Shown here in pieces: positions 1 to 9,953 of a DNA stretch of 64,000 bases. Where the stretch lies: assembly GCF_012641275.1 (NCBI RefSeq), contig NZ_JABAIA010000004.1:434001-498000 (forward strand), written 5' to 3'. The stretch comes from Chitinophaga varians (GTDB lineage: Bacteria; Bacteroidota; Bacteroidia; Chitinophagales; Chitinophagaceae). A program made the position numbers and the translations under genes. The notes beneath the pieces were generated by a model, which saw nothing but the letters and a program-made list of their open reading frames with translations, did no database searches and was not told where the DNA came from. The first letter of the stretch is position 1; each line of letters opens with the position of its first letter.

Positions 1-974
1 ATCAGGGTCAGTCCCCATCTTCCGCCGTCCCAGACACCGCTTTCGTCGGTTAAATAATGCGCATCAGTAGTGCCATAAGGTATATATCCAATGGAGTCGC
101 CGGTATTTTTCCTTGAAAAGTATTCCCCTGTTGCAAGAAGCCGGTTATCCAATTCGGAATAGAGGTCCAATCCTTGCTTCCATAGCACTTCAGCGGCAAA
201 AGCCAGGTTGCCCCACATGCCATGTGCATGCCCCTGATCTCTTGCGCTTTCGCCATTCTCCCCGCTTGGCAGCGTATTTTTTAGTCCGGTAGCGCCGATG
301 TATCTCATCAGGTGAACGATGTGCGCCACTTTTTCCGGGTCATCGGAAAATGCGGCGATCACCGCTCCTGCAGCTATGCTTAATGTGCCTTTGTTGGCCG
401 GCCCCAGGGCATAACCATTACAACCAGAAGGAGGCCAGTAAACGTTATTGAACAGGTTCTGTACCGCGGTGGTGTTGGCTGGCGTCCAGCCGCCCCAGGT
501 GCCGCGGAGTATGGAGGCGGCGCCTCCATAGGCAAACGCGAAATCTCCCAGGTCGAGGTTTCCCAACTGTCCGGTAAATTGAGTTTGGGTATTGGCCCAT
601 GCCACTAAAATATCCCTCGCTTTTATGGCATAAGCTTCATTGTCCGTAAAATACCACATAAGGGATTGATAAAAAGCAGCGGTCATGTCGTTCATCCATT
701 GGCCGCGATTAACGTCCGGACTACGACTGACGGTGGCGAACGGCCCCTGCATCTTATATGTCAACTGTGACTTGCCATCTGCAGCCATGATGTCATATGC
801 CTGTTTCCATGGATAATCGCCGGCCTGTATATGGGCCTTTAACACACTCAGGTCCGACGCGGAAAGAGGAATGCCCGGATGCACAAAGGTTTGGGCCCCT
901 GCATTTGAGGAAAGCAAAAAGATAAAAATTGCTGCCCAGAAGCAGTTGGTCTTTCTGGTAAAAAAGTCTGTCAT
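1..974 (-). CDS. alginate-lyase-fold family protein, C-terminus cut by window edge
   Basis: The reading frame starts at ATG 974 and stays open to the window edge, giving about 324 residues. The N-terminus is a signal peptide ending near NAGAQ. It continues as an alpha/alpha-barrel protein of the alginate lyase (PF05426-like) type. It shares landmarks with the genes at 1071 and 23788: an FVHPG start to the mature domain, then a RDQxH motif (ESARDQGH) followed by a conserved stretch ending in DNRLLATGEY. Members of this fold are secreted or periplasmic lyases that cut uronic-acid polysaccharides by beta-elimination, so a lyase role is inferred. It lies 96 bp downstream of the next gene and is probably the distal part of the same leftward operon. 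Substrate and any C-terminal modules cannot be seen. Confidence 0.8.
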   Translation of the reverse strand, partial: MTDFFTRKTNCFWAAIFIFLLSSNAGAQTFVHPGIPLSASDLSVLKAHIQAGDYPWKQAYDIMAADGKSQLTYKMQGPFATVSRSPDVNRGQWMNDMTAAFYQSLMWYFTDNEAYAIKARDILVAWANTQTQFTGQLGNLDLGDFAFAYGGAASILRGTWGGWTPANTTAVQNLFNNVYWPPSGCNGYALGPANKGTLSIAAGAVIAAFSDDPEKVAHIVHLMRYIGATGLKNTLPSGENGESARDQGHAHGMWGNLAFAAEVLWKQGLDLYSELDNRLLATGEYFSRKNTGDSIGYIPYGTTDAHYLTDESGVWDGGRWGLTL

Positions 975-1070
975 AGGGTGTTGTTTTTTGAGGGTTTAAA
1001 ATGGTTATCATTACATCTTGCTGAAAATGTCTTTTACTATTTGAAAAATCTTTTTTCACTTACTACCGAT

Positions 1071-3068
1071 TTAATCTACCGTTATACTATCGAATGTCGC
1101 TGTGTTTAAATTGGAGCTGTTTGATGAAACCGCCAATCCAACATAATAGGCGTTGGCCATTGATACCGTAACCGGATTACCTACGGCAAACCATGTGGTC
1201 CCGTCGGTTGACTGATAGGCGGTGATGGTGTTCCCTGCTTTCCGCAAGCGGAACCAGGTGGGAGTGCGCGTGTAGGCGTTACCGGTTTGAAAGCCCATCG
1301 TGCCGCCTGTGGAAGTGCGGCTGCCAAATCTGGCTTCACGGACACCTCCGTCTCCGGAGGTCATGCTAAAAGCAATGGCATTGGCAGAAAGGGATTCCCT
1401 GACCATGATGCCTGTTTTCTGCGAACCGCCGCCCTTCCACGTGCTTTCTGCGACCCGGGCTGTGATTGTAACGTCGCCGGTTACACTTTTATACACATAA
1501 CCCAATCCATCTGCGGTGCCGCCGATGCCGGCGCCGGAACCACCTACCACGAAAGTCCCGTTGTTTACGTTGGCATATCCGGCAGTGCCTGCGGTGGCCG
1601 CTGTTCCAATATCCTGTCTGCTCCAGCCGGCAGGCAATGTGCCTGTAGCGGCCGGAGTGGCATTCACTTCCGGGGAATTACTGCTGGTCCCTGCCTGGTT
1701 TATGGCAGATACGACATAGTAGTACCGGGTGCCGTTGGCCACACCCGCGTCCTCATATAACGGAAAAGTCCCTCTGAAGGTTGCTATCTGGGTATAGGGG
1801 CCACCGCTTGTTGTTGAACGCAGTACATTATAGCCGTTGGCTGTAGCCACCGGGGGCCATCTTAACCATACTTTTCCTACACTTGCGGTTGCTTTCAGCC
1901 CTGTTGGTATCGATGGCGCAGGGGAGGAGGGATAAGGTGACGCACTTGCATTTAATGTATAACATAAGGTGCCGAAGCCAAGGTTGTCGTCGTGCTCAAA
2001 GCCTTCCGGCCTGTTCACTTCCGCCATGGCTTTTACGTAAGGGGCGCTCAGTCCTTTTCTTACCACATAGTGGTTGTAAATCATTTCCCAGATGGGGCGT
2101 TGCAATCTTCCCCTGCCGCCGCTGTTTTGTTCCGACGCCCAGAAATTAAGGACGTTATCGCAGTTGTTATAGGTGGAGTACGGAACGTCCTGCCACAGGT
2201 TGTATTTGGCGGTGTATTCTGCGCCTGCCAGCAGGCGGTTATTGTCATAGCCATACATGTCCTGGCCCTGGTTCCACGCTATCTGGCAGAAGGTGGCCAG
2301 CATGCCCACGCCCAGCAATGCATGTTCCTGGTCGCGGCCTGTTTCCTGCCACTGTCCCAATCCTCCCGGATGTAAAAAAGGAATGGCCTTCGTGATATTG
2401 CCATTGCCCGCACCGGATTTAAAGTAGGTAATGGCCTCATTGAATTTGGCCGTGTCGTCGCACAATACGCCGATGCTTAAAATGGCCGTGATGTTGCAGA
2501 TATCCCAGTTCGCCCAATAATGGCTGATGCAGGCATTGTTGTGGCGGGTTAAAAAATCATGGCAGTTCGGATAGAGGTAGGTGGTCATCATTTTTTTAAA
2601 TTGATTAAAATCTGCCTGTGACCAATTGGGATAAAGACGCAGTATCTCTGCTGCCACAGCAAATTCATAAACCGCGATCCCCATCAGCCCGGGGATGTCT
2701 TGTCCGCTGGGGACCTGGTTTACGGCGTAGGCCCATGCGTTCAGGATTTTCCGCGAACAGGCTGCATAGGAGGTGTCGCCTGAAATATACCAGCGCAGGG
2801 CATTGAGATAGGCGGCGACAGCATCGGCTGATGCGCGCTGGCGGCTGACGCCCATATTGGCCTGTGCCGCGGCGGTGTAGGTGTTTTGTGCCTTGGGATG
2901 AGCTGTCAGGGCGTTCCAGCTGTCAATCCAGGGATGCGCTCCGGCTGCTACCTGTGTTCTCATCCGGTCTAAATCGGTTTGGGTGTGTAAACCGCCGGGA
3001 TGAATAAAAGTTTGTGCTGCTGCTGCCGTGCTAAAAAAAAGCAACAGCAGGAATAACGGGTATTTCAT
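1071..3068 (-). CDS. alginate-lyase-fold protein with FN3 and concanavalin-like C-terminal modules
   Basis: About 665 residues. I chose ATG 3068 because MKYPLFLLLLFFSTAAAAQ is a clean signal peptide. An alternative ATG at 3098 overlaps the upstream stop codon (ATGA), which would fit translational coupling. Residues about 25-390 are an alpha/alpha-barrel domain of the alginate lyase type. Visible landmarks are FIHPGGLH, RHNNACISHYWANWD and QETGRDQEH, which probably hold substrate-binding and catalytic residues. A fibronectin type III domain follows at about 395-480. The last part, about 485-665, looks like a concanavalin-type beta-sandwich that often accompanies secreted glycan enzymes. The same three-part layout is seen in the gene at 23788. 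It probably cleaves a uronic-acid glycan outside the cytoplasm; the substrate is unknown. Confidence 0.8.
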   Translation of the reverse strand: MKYPLFLLLLFFSTAAAAQTFIHPGGLHTQTDLDRMRTQVAAGAHPWIDSWNALTAHPKAQNTYTAAAQANMGVSRQRASADAVAAYLNALRWYISGDTSYAACSRKILNAWAYAVNQVPSGQDIPGLMGIAVYEFAVAAEILRLYPNWSQADFNQFKKMMTTYLYPNCHDFLTRHNNACISHYWANWDICNITAILSIGVLCDDTAKFNEAITYFKSGAGNGNITKAIPFLHPGGLGQWQETGRDQEHALLGVGMLATFCQIAWNQGQDMYGYDNNRLLAGAEYTAKYNLWQDVPYSTYNNCDNVLNFWASEQNSGGRGRLQRPIWEMIYNHYVVRKGLSAPYVKAMAEVNRPEGFEHDDNLGFGTLCYTLNASASPYPSSPAPSIPTGLKATASVGKVWLRWPPVATANGYNVLRSTTSGGPYTQIATFRGTFPLYEDAGVANGTRYYYVVSAINQAGTSSNSPEVNATPAATGTLPAGWSRQDIGTAATAGTAGYANVNNGTFVVGGSGAGIGGTADGLGYVYKSVTGDVTITARVAESTWKGGGSQKTGIMVRESLSANAIAFSMTSGDGGVREARFGSRTSTGGTMGFQTGNAYTRTPTWFRLRKAGNTITAYQSTDGTTWFAVGNPVTVSMANAYYVGLAVSSNSSNLNTATFDSITVD

Positions 3069-3094
3069 AACAAGATTTGTTTTATCACTATTGA

Positions 3095-4507
3095 TCATTT
3101 CACGGATTTTTTAAACGTTATATTTTGTGTGTACTCCCCCTGTTGGATATTGGCCTCTTCGACGTTGGTGACCTGCTTTCCGTTGATACGAAGGTTTTCG
3201 AACGTTATATTTTTTACAAGATGTGTTTTGTCCAGGCCATTGATAATAGAAGGGGAGATGTTGTTGCCGTTGTAGCTGATGTTTTTGAAGTAGATATTTT
3301 CTATTCCTCTGCCGGGCGCCGCATTGTATTTGTCATAGAACGCCACCCGCAGTTGCAGGAGTTTCCCTTCCTGGAAGTCATCTACACGTATATCTTCAAA
3401 ACGGACGTCACGGACCAGGTTCATGTCGCCTGCCTGGATGGCCATACATCCTTCGGAAATGGGATCGTCTTCATCTAACTCTAATATTTCAATGTTTTTA
3501 AATAATAATTTTTCGATGACGTCCCCTGTTTTTTCCGTGTTTCCGTGAACGCCGATATTGATGGTGTGTGCTACGTCCGCCCAGAGAATGGAATTGGTAA
3601 CGGAGTAGTTTTTGGCGTCACCGTAAAACTCCCAGCGATGCCCGTATACCGCGATACAATCATCGGAATTGCGCATGAACACATCATCCACCGTAACGTC
3701 GCTGCAACTCATAAAATCCAGCCCATCGCTCCAGGAACTGGCGCTGAATGATTTCAGGTTGCGGATGGTAAGGTGGTCCGATCCGCCTGCGAAGACGGTA
3801 TAGTGCTTCGGATTGAGGACTATGATCCCGTCAACGGTTACATTGCTGGAGTGCCGCACCTCAACGCCACGCTGCGGCTGATCTATGATTCCACGCCCGA
3901 GAATACGGACATTTTCCACTTTGTCACACAGTAGTTTCCCTCTCACGATAGCTCCTCCGGCTATATAAACCGTTTTACCCGATGGAATGTTAAATGCTTC
4001 ACCGGGGAGGTCTTTGGGCAGGTGTACGCCGGGCCCGAAGTAAACCACGTTCGGGTCGTTGGGATCGGGACGGTACGTTTCAACAGGATTGGCAAATACA
4101 TGGAGGTTGTGCAGCTTGTCGCCGTCGAACTCTATAGAGAGTTTCCGGGGTCCGGTCAAGGTAAACGTAATACTGTTCCCATGGAGGACCGGTTTTATTT
4201 CATAGGAGGATGGACGTACCTTCACTGACTGTACATTGCCGTTATTCTTTTGTACGAATACTTCTACAGAGCCGGAAAAATCGAAATAGACCATAGACGC
4301 ATCCTGTGGTTTGTCCAGGTCCACTTTTACATTGTATTCATACAGGTCCTGCCATTCCCCGCCGGGCTTGCGCACTTTTACCGTGTAATCATCATTGTGC
4401 ATGGAGTATACGACCGCCTTCGGAGCCGGATAGGTAATGAGTTCCTGCGCATTTGTTTTTAAAGTATAAATACAGACAAAAAAGATAAGGAATATAAACT
4501 TCTGCAT
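3095..4507 (-). CDS. GH28-like right-handed beta-helix glycosidase
   Basis: The protein has 470 residues with a signal peptide ending near TNAQ. Residues about 130-460 show repeating beta-helix rungs of the polygalacturonase (GH28) / dextranase superfamily. The motifs SDGLD and NSDDCIAVYGHR match the GH28 aspartate positions (NTD and DD). The usual GHG box appears only as NIGVHG, and I see no clear RIK motif, so it is a divergent member. Known relatives hydrolyse galacturonic acid linkages of pectin or other glycans, acting in the periplasm or at the surface. Its stop codon overlaps a possible upstream start of the next gene, and it follows the CHRD lipoprotein gene by 34 bp, so it sits inside the leftward operon. 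The activity is inferred from the fold. Confidence 0.75.
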   Translation of the reverse strand: MQKFIFLIFFVCIYTLKTNAQELITYPAPKAVVYSMHNDDYTVKVRKPGGEWQDLYEYNVKVDLDKPQDASMVYFDFSGSVEVFVQKNNGNVQSVKVRPSSYEIKPVLHGNSITFTLTGPRKLSIEFDGDKLHNLHVFANPVETYRPDPNDPNVVYFGPGVHLPKDLPGEAFNIPSGKTVYIAGGAIVRGKLLCDKVENVRILGRGIIDQPQRGVEVRHSSNVTVDGIIVLNPKHYTVFAGGSDHLTIRNLKSFSASSWSDGLDFMSCSDVTVDDVFMRNSDDCIAVYGHRWEFYGDAKNYSVTNSILWADVAHTINIGVHGNTEKTGDVIEKLLFKNIEILELDEDDPISEGCMAIQAGDMNLVRDVRFEDIRVDDFQEGKLLQLRVAFYDKYNAAPGRGIENIYFKNISYNGNNISPSIINGLDKTHLVKNITFENLRINGKQVTNVEEANIQQGEYTQNITFKKSVK

Positions 4508-4541
4508 ATGTAGATGAATCGAATTAAATGAGTATGTTTTT

Positions 4542-5030
4542 TTATTGTTTTATCGCTGCCAACTGGCCCCTGATGATGCCATTGGGATACTTTTTGGTGT
4601 TGATGGTAAAATAGCAGGCCCCTGCCAGGAAGTCTTTTTTCTCTTTCATTCCGAAGCCGTTTAAGCCTGCCAATCCGAGATTGACAGTTGCTTCGCTGTT
4701 TGCGCTGACAAAGGGGAGGGAACGCACTAAGGCGCCGTTTTCCGCCGCACCGGCAGGGCCGTAGAAGTTTACTGAAATGATGGTGTCTTTGTCCGTTCTC
4801 CACAAGTCTTTCCATGTCAGGGTGAAGGTGAGGATGTTTAACTGCTCGTCATAAAAGCCTTTAAATGTCCCGGCGAAAGTGGTGTCAATTGCCGGTACCA
4901 GTTGCTGGGCGCTTGCAGTGGAGGTAATCGTATATTGATCACCACTTATTCTTTCCAGTGATCCGCCTTTTGTGCAGGCAAGGATGGAAAGTGTGGCAAT
5001 AAAGGTAAGCGTGGTTATCATGCTTTTCAT
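4542..5030 (-). CDS. CHRD-domain lipoprotein
   Basis: The protein has 162 residues. It begins with a lipoprotein signal (lipobox LSILAC, Cys near 19), so it is likely anchored in the outer membrane. The rest resembles a CHRD domain: the pattern GTFKGFYDEQLNILTFTLTW, then NFYGPAG, and the closing NGIIRGQL. CHRD domains are beta-rich, found in bacterial surface proteins and in chordin, and have no established enzymatic role. It lies 32 bp after a SusD gene and 34 bp before the GH28-like gene. That position normally holds an accessory surface glycan-binding protein (SusE/SusF type), so an accessory binding role is possible but not shown. Confidence 0.75.
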   Translation of the reverse strand: MKSMITTLTFIATLSILACTKGGSLERISGDQYTITSTASAQQLVPAIDTTFAGTFKGFYDEQLNILTFTLTWKDLWRTDKDTIISVNFYGPAGAAENGALVRSLPFVSANSEATVNLGLAGLNGFGMKEKKDFLAGACYFTINTKKYPNGIIRGQLAAIKQ

Positions 5031-5062
5031 AAGCTGCTTGTTAAAATTGTTTTAAACTGTTT

Positions 5063-6829
5063 TCAGTAACCTGGTGTTTGTTTTAAGGCGGGCGACTTCG
5101 TCAGTTCACTTTGTGGGATGGGCCAGAAATACATTGCCTCGGTAAACACATGTCTGCGTACCGGTATTACACGGTAGGAGAAACTTCCGTTTGCGGCCCT
5201 TGTGATCTCCATGCCGTGTGTTTCGGCATTTTCCGTCTGGGGCGCAATTTTCCAGCGGCGTATGTCCCAGAAGCGGTGTTCCTCAAAAGCCAGTTCCACA
5301 CGACGTTCATGCCGGATAGCTTCGCGCATTTCCTCTTTGGTCATACCCGCTTTCAGGCCATACAGGCCGTTTTCGCCGGCGAGGATGCCTGCCCGGGCGC
5401 GTATCATCTTTAACCAGTCGTATATTTCCGCGGTGGGGCCATAGTATTCGTTGGTGGCTTCGGCGGCGTTTAACAGTACTTCTGCATAGCGCATCACTAC
5501 CCACGGCCGGTACAGCTCACCACCGCCGCCGTTGCACATCTTATACCTGAAATATCCTGTTAATGTGCCGGTGGATGTATAGATGCCGTCAACGCTCGCA
5601 CTGGTCACTGCTGCATTCCCTGTCGGGATGACGCCTGTATAGGTATTGACCGGTTGATCGCCAAAAGATCCCATAATGCGGATAGCGCCGTTATAGTGGA
5701 CGGTACAGGTAAGCCGCGGGTCCCTGTTTTTATACATATTATTGCCGATGCCCGGGTAACCGGAAGCAGGGTCCGTTATCCGAAGCCCGTTGATCATATC
5801 AAATTCATCTACCAGCTCCTGCGTTGGAAAATACTTTGTTCCTGTCCAACCGTTCATGCCTCCTCTGGAAGTAGGATTGGCGCTGGCTTCAACGTAAAAA
5901 TTGTTGCCGGTCGTCCATGGTTGCCAGTAAACGAGAACATGTTCTGCTTGCGGCGTATTTTGCAGGAAGAGTGTATAAAGCGGCGTGGCGGAAGCGGTAT
6001 ACAGGCTGTACACGCCCAGGCTGATCACCGCTTTGGCGGCGTCGGAGGCCTGTTTCCAGCGTTCCGGATCGGCGCCGGGGAATGTGAGCAGATGTTCAGG
6101 GTCATTTGCCCTTGGCCCGCTGTTGACCAACGGGCTGGCTGCGTATAAAAGCATCCTGGCTTTTACGGCTAAAGCAGCGCCCTTCGTTACTTTCAACTGG
6201 TTCGCATCTCCCGGGCGATAGGAGAGCGGAAGTAAAGCAGCGGCTGCGTCCAGCTCACTGGTCAGGTATTTGATGCAGTCCTCGTACGAGCTGCGTGCCA
6301 CATCTATTTTTTCATTGCCGTCAAATATCTTGTTGCCAATCAATGGTATGCCGCCATAGTGTTTCAACAGCGTGAAAAGATACCATGCCCTTAAAAACCG
6401 TACCTGCCCCGTCCAGTAGTCTTTGGTGGCATTCGATACCGGAATGCTGTCTTTGTTCTTCATGAATATATTTGCCGCCCTGACCATTTGAAACGTAGTT
6501 TTCCATAGCCCTCCGTCGGCATTGTTGGCATTAACGCCACCACTTGAAATTTTGTATGTGTAAATAGTAGGATCGCCGATTGGTTCCGATTCGTCGCAGG
6601 CCGCGTCCAGTCCTGTATTGCTGAATCTTCTCGGGTTAAAAGATAATCCCAGGTTTGAATACAGGTTATTAATGACGCCCAGTGACCGGGTACTGTCCTG
6701 GAAGACCGCCCTTTCGTCAATCGCGGACAAGGTCTTCTGGTCCAGGAAGTCTTTTTTGCAGGCCGTGATAAAGAAGGCTGGAACCAACCCTGCCAATAGT
6801 ATTCTGCGGTATATTTTATGACTGATCAT
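5063..6829 (-). CDS. SusD-like outer-membrane glycan-binding lipoprotein
   Basis: The protein has 588 residues and is of RagB/SusD type. It has a lipoprotein signal (FFITACKKDFLD), an N-terminal segment with a tetratricopeptide-like helical core (residues about 90-300), and the family-typical C-terminus: RRVELAFEEHRFWDIRRW followed by an ending close to the NPxLxQNPGY motif (SPALKQTPGY). SusD proteins form the lid of the SusC transporter and bind oligosaccharides at the cell surface. It follows its SusC partner (6846-9926) by 16 bp and is the second SusD of this operon. The ligand is unknown. Confidence 0.95.
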   Translation of the reverse strand: MISHKIYRRILLAGLVPAFFITACKKDFLDQKTLSAIDERAVFQDSTRSLGVINNLYSNLGLSFNPRRFSNTGLDAACDESEPIGDPTIYTYKISSGGVNANNADGGLWKTTFQMVRAANIFMKNKDSIPVSNATKDYWTGQVRFLRAWYLFTLLKHYGGIPLIGNKIFDGNEKIDVARSSYEDCIKYLTSELDAAAALLPLSYRPGDANQLKVTKGAALAVKARMLLYAASPLVNSGPRANDPEHLLTFPGADPERWKQASDAAKAVISLGVYSLYTASATPLYTLFLQNTPQAEHVLVYWQPWTTGNNFYVEASANPTSRGGMNGWTGTKYFPTQELVDEFDMINGLRITDPASGYPGIGNNMYKNRDPRLTCTVHYNGAIRIMGSFGDQPVNTYTGVIPTGNAAVTSASVDGIYTSTGTLTGYFRYKMCNGGGGELYRPWVVMRYAEVLLNAAEATNEYYGPTAEIYDWLKMIRARAGILAGENGLYGLKAGMTKEEMREAIRHERRVELAFEEHRFWDIRRWKIAPQTENAETHGMEITRAANGSFSYRVIPVRRHVFTEAMYFWPIPQSELTKSPALKQTPGY

Positions 6830-6845
6830 AGGTGATTTTTTAGCG

Positions 6846-9800
6846 TTAGAAGCTTAGTTGCAATCCGAAGTTGAAGTTTGCGGTATTAGGGTAGGCGCCA
6901 CCGGGGCCGCTGGCAATTTCAGCGTCCTGCTGGAACTTGCCCATGTTCTGTATATTCACCAGGTTATACCCTGAGAGATAGACCCTCGCATTTTGAACTA
7001 CTTTCGTGCTTTTCAGCCATCCCCGCGGAATCTGGTAAGCCAGCTCCAGTGATTTTAACCGGACATACCAGGTATCGGCATACCAGAAATCAGAGACTGT
7101 CAGATAAGAGATATTATTGATGTTGGTGTTCAGTCCAATGCGCGGATAAGTGGCGGTAGCAGCAGTTGAGGGTGTCCAGCGCTCCAGGTTCCAGGGCCGG
7201 AGATTACCATTGAACGCATCACCGGCGCCTTCTGCCGTTACCTGTACGGCATAACCAAAAGACCCCTGCAGCAATGCTCTTAATGTTAGTCCCTTGTAAC
7301 CGATGGTGAATTCAGCACCCAGAACGGTAGTGGGTAAATTTGGTTTTGACAGGTTGACTTTATCGGCATCGCTAATGATGCCATCCCCGTTCATATCGGC
7401 GTACTTAAGATCTCCCGGCTGTATAACGCTCCAGGTGGGTGCGGCCACGCCCTTCTTTACTTTCCCGTTCGCATCAAAATCATCGGGCTGGTAGAACCCG
7501 ATATTATGATACCCCATGATCAAACCAAGCCTGGTACCCGTTCTTGCCTGGTAGGGATAGTCCGGCGCCTCACTGATATAAATAATCCGGTTAACGGCAT
7601 AAGAAGCATTGGCACTGATCGAATAGTTGATCTTTCCCTTGTCGTTCCTGTAGGTGACCACCCCGTCAAATCCCTGGTTCTCTGATATGCCCACATTTTT
7701 TTTGGGAAGGTCCTGTCCAATCAACAAAGGAATATCCCGCTGTTCAATCACCTGGTCATAGCGGTAATTATAAAAATAACTGCCGCTCAGTGTCACCTTG
7801 CCCTGGAACATGTTCAACTCCAGGCCCAGGTCTGTTTTCTTTTCTTTCTCCCAGGTGACGTCGGGATTTACCAGCGCTCCTTCTACTGTGGTATTTCCAT
7901 AATAGTTTGAGCCTGTTGTGCCATACTGAATTACAGAAGTCACTGTGCCCGGATAGTTGGCGTCTGATCCTACCAGGCCATAGGAGCCCCTGATTTTAAA
8001 CATGTCGAAAAACGGGAACGTGTTTTTGAAAAAACGTTCTTCTGCCAGGTTATAGCCCCATGATACCGCCGGGAATATGCCATACCGTTTGTTTTCCTGG
8101 AAGAGGTCATTGCCATTACGGGCAACGGTAACGCCCAGGAGATATTTACGCCTGAAATCATAATCCAGCCTCGCGGTGGTGCCCCGGTAGTTGACGGGGA
8201 TTACGGCGCCATTTATATAATTCCGCTGATTTAACAGCAAAAGCCCGGTGAAGTGATGGCTCCCGATGGTGCGGTCATAATTAAGAGAGGCCTGAAGGAT
8301 GGTGGTAGAATTAAAGGCGCTATTGGTAGAAGCAACTACATAGGGAAGCATACGGTATTGACCCGCGTCCCTGATGGAATAGGAATTCGTGGCAACGTCA
8401 TATTTATAGGCGGGCAGGCCACTGCGGTTAAGATTGCGGCCCTCATTGTTATTACCGGCATAAGAGATATTTACCCTGGCAGATAAACCGGGAGTTATAA
8501 AATCAAGTTGCTGGTCTGCCCCTACAATAATGTTATAGTTATTCCTGAAACTTCTGATGTATCCGCCGTTGGCCAGCCGGAAAGCCGGGTTGATAGCGCC
8601 GTTATTGGTGATAGCGCCCTGGTGTGATGCATAGCTGGAACTGCCATTGGGGTTTGTTACCGGCATGGCATACGGGGCCATGTAACGAAATGCTCCCAGT
8701 TCATAAAAGAGTCCGGCGTTTTCCACGGTGCCGCTGGGGTTATTGACCGTTTCAAAGCGGCCATTGACGTCAAACCGGATCTTCAGCGTTTTTGTAGGTG
8801 TAATATCAAGATTGGAGCGATAGTTAAAGCGCCTGTAGAAGTAGTTGGTGTTGACATAATCTCCTACCGGCTTAAAGTCTTTTAAAATACCATTTTGGGA
8901 AAAATATCCCAGTGAGGTAAAATATCTTACGAGGGAATTGCCTCCGCTTACATCTACATTATAACGGGATTGGGTAGACGCTTTTTTGAATAGAACATCT
9001 GCCCAGTTCACATTCGGATGGCCATAGGGATCGGAGCCATCTTTAAACTTCTGCAGGTCGTCCGGGGTGAAAGGCAGGACCGGGGCCTGGGACTGGCCGT
9101 ATGCATCATTGATGGTTGCCTCGTTCCGAAGCAGTGCCGTGGTGTATGCGTCCAGGAAAGTCGGCATCCTGATCGTTTGGTTAATTCCGCTTTCGGCCGT
9201 GAGATTGATCCGGGGTTTTCCGATACGTCCCCTGGTAGTGGTAACCACCAATACGCCGTTGGCGCCTTTTAATCCATAGATGGATGTGGTGGCCGCATCT
9301 TTGAGGATGGAAACAGATTCCACTTCATTTACGTTCAACTGCGAGAGCTGCGTATAGTCGTACTCGATATCGTCCACAATGATCAGCGGTTTGTTGTCTC
9401 CGGTGAGGGAATTAACGCCTCTGATAAAGAAGTCGGCGGCGTCTGCCCCGGGCTGGCCGCTCCTTTGCTGGCTGAAGAAGCCGGGTAGGCGGCCGATAAG
9501 CGTATTTTGAATATTGGCAGTGGGGACCGACCTGATCTCTTCTCCTTTTACAGAGCTGACAGCCCCGGTGCTGGTGATTCTTTTCTGACGTCCAAAACCA
9601 ACTACCACCACATCTTCCAGCCCTTTTACGTCCGGCGTGAGGTGGACCAGCATAGGGCTGCCTGCTACTGCCGTAACGGTTTGGGGCAGATAACCGATGC
9701 ATGTGATCACCAGTTTTTTTACACCGCCTGGCTTGAGTGAGATGGTATAATTCCCCTGTTCATCAGAAACGACCCCGTTTTTCCGGTTGTCTGTTTCTGA

Positions 9801-9926
9801 AACGGTAGCACCGATAATGGCTTCATTTTTATCATTTACCACACGCCCTCTGATGATGATGTTTTGAGCCCACGCCACCGTGGATATCAGCGAAAACCAC
9901 ATCAACATGAATATCTTTATTTTCAT
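6846..9926 (-). CDS. SusC/RagA TonB-linked outer-membrane transporter
   Basis: The protein has 1026 residues, in the usual SusC size range. Signal peptide residues 1-20 are followed by a carboxypeptidase-regulatory-like domain (about 24-108, with YLPQTVT). A TonB-box-like segment LEDVVVVGFGRQKR comes next, then the plug domain (about 115-235, with IIVDDIEYDY and SVSILKDAATTSIYG) and a 22-strand barrel ending in an aromatic residue (FGLQLSF). It imports oligosaccharides across the outer membrane with SusD as its lid. It belongs to the second SusC/SusD pair of the leftward operon, 27 bp after the first SusD, and unlike the first SusC it keeps the complete N-terminal domain. Confidence 0.95.
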   Translation of the reverse strand: MKIKIFMLMWFSLISTVAWAQNIIIRGRVVNDKNEAIIGATVSETDNRKNGVVSDEQGNYTISLKPGGVKKLVITCIGYLPQTVTAVAGSPMLVHLTPDVKGLEDVVVVGFGRQKRITSTGAVSSVKGEEIRSVPTANIQNTLIGRLPGFFSQQRSGQPGADAADFFIRGVNSLTGDNKPLIIVDDIEYDYTQLSQLNVNEVESVSILKDAATTSIYGLKGANGVLVVTTTRGRIGKPRINLTAESGINQTIRMPTFLDAYTTALLRNEATINDAYGQSQAPVLPFTPDDLQKFKDGSDPYGHPNVNWADVLFKKASTQSRYNVDVSGGNSLVRYFTSLGYFSQNGILKDFKPVGDYVNTNYFYRRFNYRSNLDITPTKTLKIRFDVNGRFETVNNPSGTVENAGLFYELGAFRYMAPYAMPVTNPNGSSSYASHQGAITNNGAINPAFRLANGGYIRSFRNNYNIIVGADQQLDFITPGLSARVNISYAGNNNEGRNLNRSGLPAYKYDVATNSYSIRDAGQYRMLPYVVASTNSAFNSTTILQASLNYDRTIGSHHFTGLLLLNQRNYINGAVIPVNYRGTTARLDYDFRRKYLLGVTVARNGNDLFQENKRYGIFPAVSWGYNLAEERFFKNTFPFFDMFKIRGSYGLVGSDANYPGTVTSVIQYGTTGSNYYGNTTVEGALVNPDVTWEKEKKTDLGLELNMFQGKVTLSGSYFYNYRYDQVIEQRDIPLLIGQDLPKKNVGISENQGFDGVVTYRNDKGKINYSISANASYAVNRIIYISEAPDYPYQARTGTRLGLIMGYHNIGFYQPDDFDANGKVKKGVAAPTWSVIQPGDLKYADMNGDGIISDADKVNLSKPNLPTTVLGAEFTIGYKGLTLRALLQGSFGYAVQVTAEGAGDAFNGNLRPWNLERWTPSTAATATYPRIGLNTNINNISYLTVSDFWYADTWYVRLKSLELAYQIPRGWLKSTKVVQNARVYLSGYNLVNIQNMGKFQQDAEIASGPGGAYPNTANFNFGLQLSF

Positions 9927-9953
9927 TTTATGCTGTTTATTGTAACAAAAAGG

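Noticed and set aside
3066..3098. ATGA overlap start for the 1071 gene
   Set aside because: Kept only as an alternative: the start at 3068 gives a cleaner signal peptide, although coupling at 3098 remains possible.
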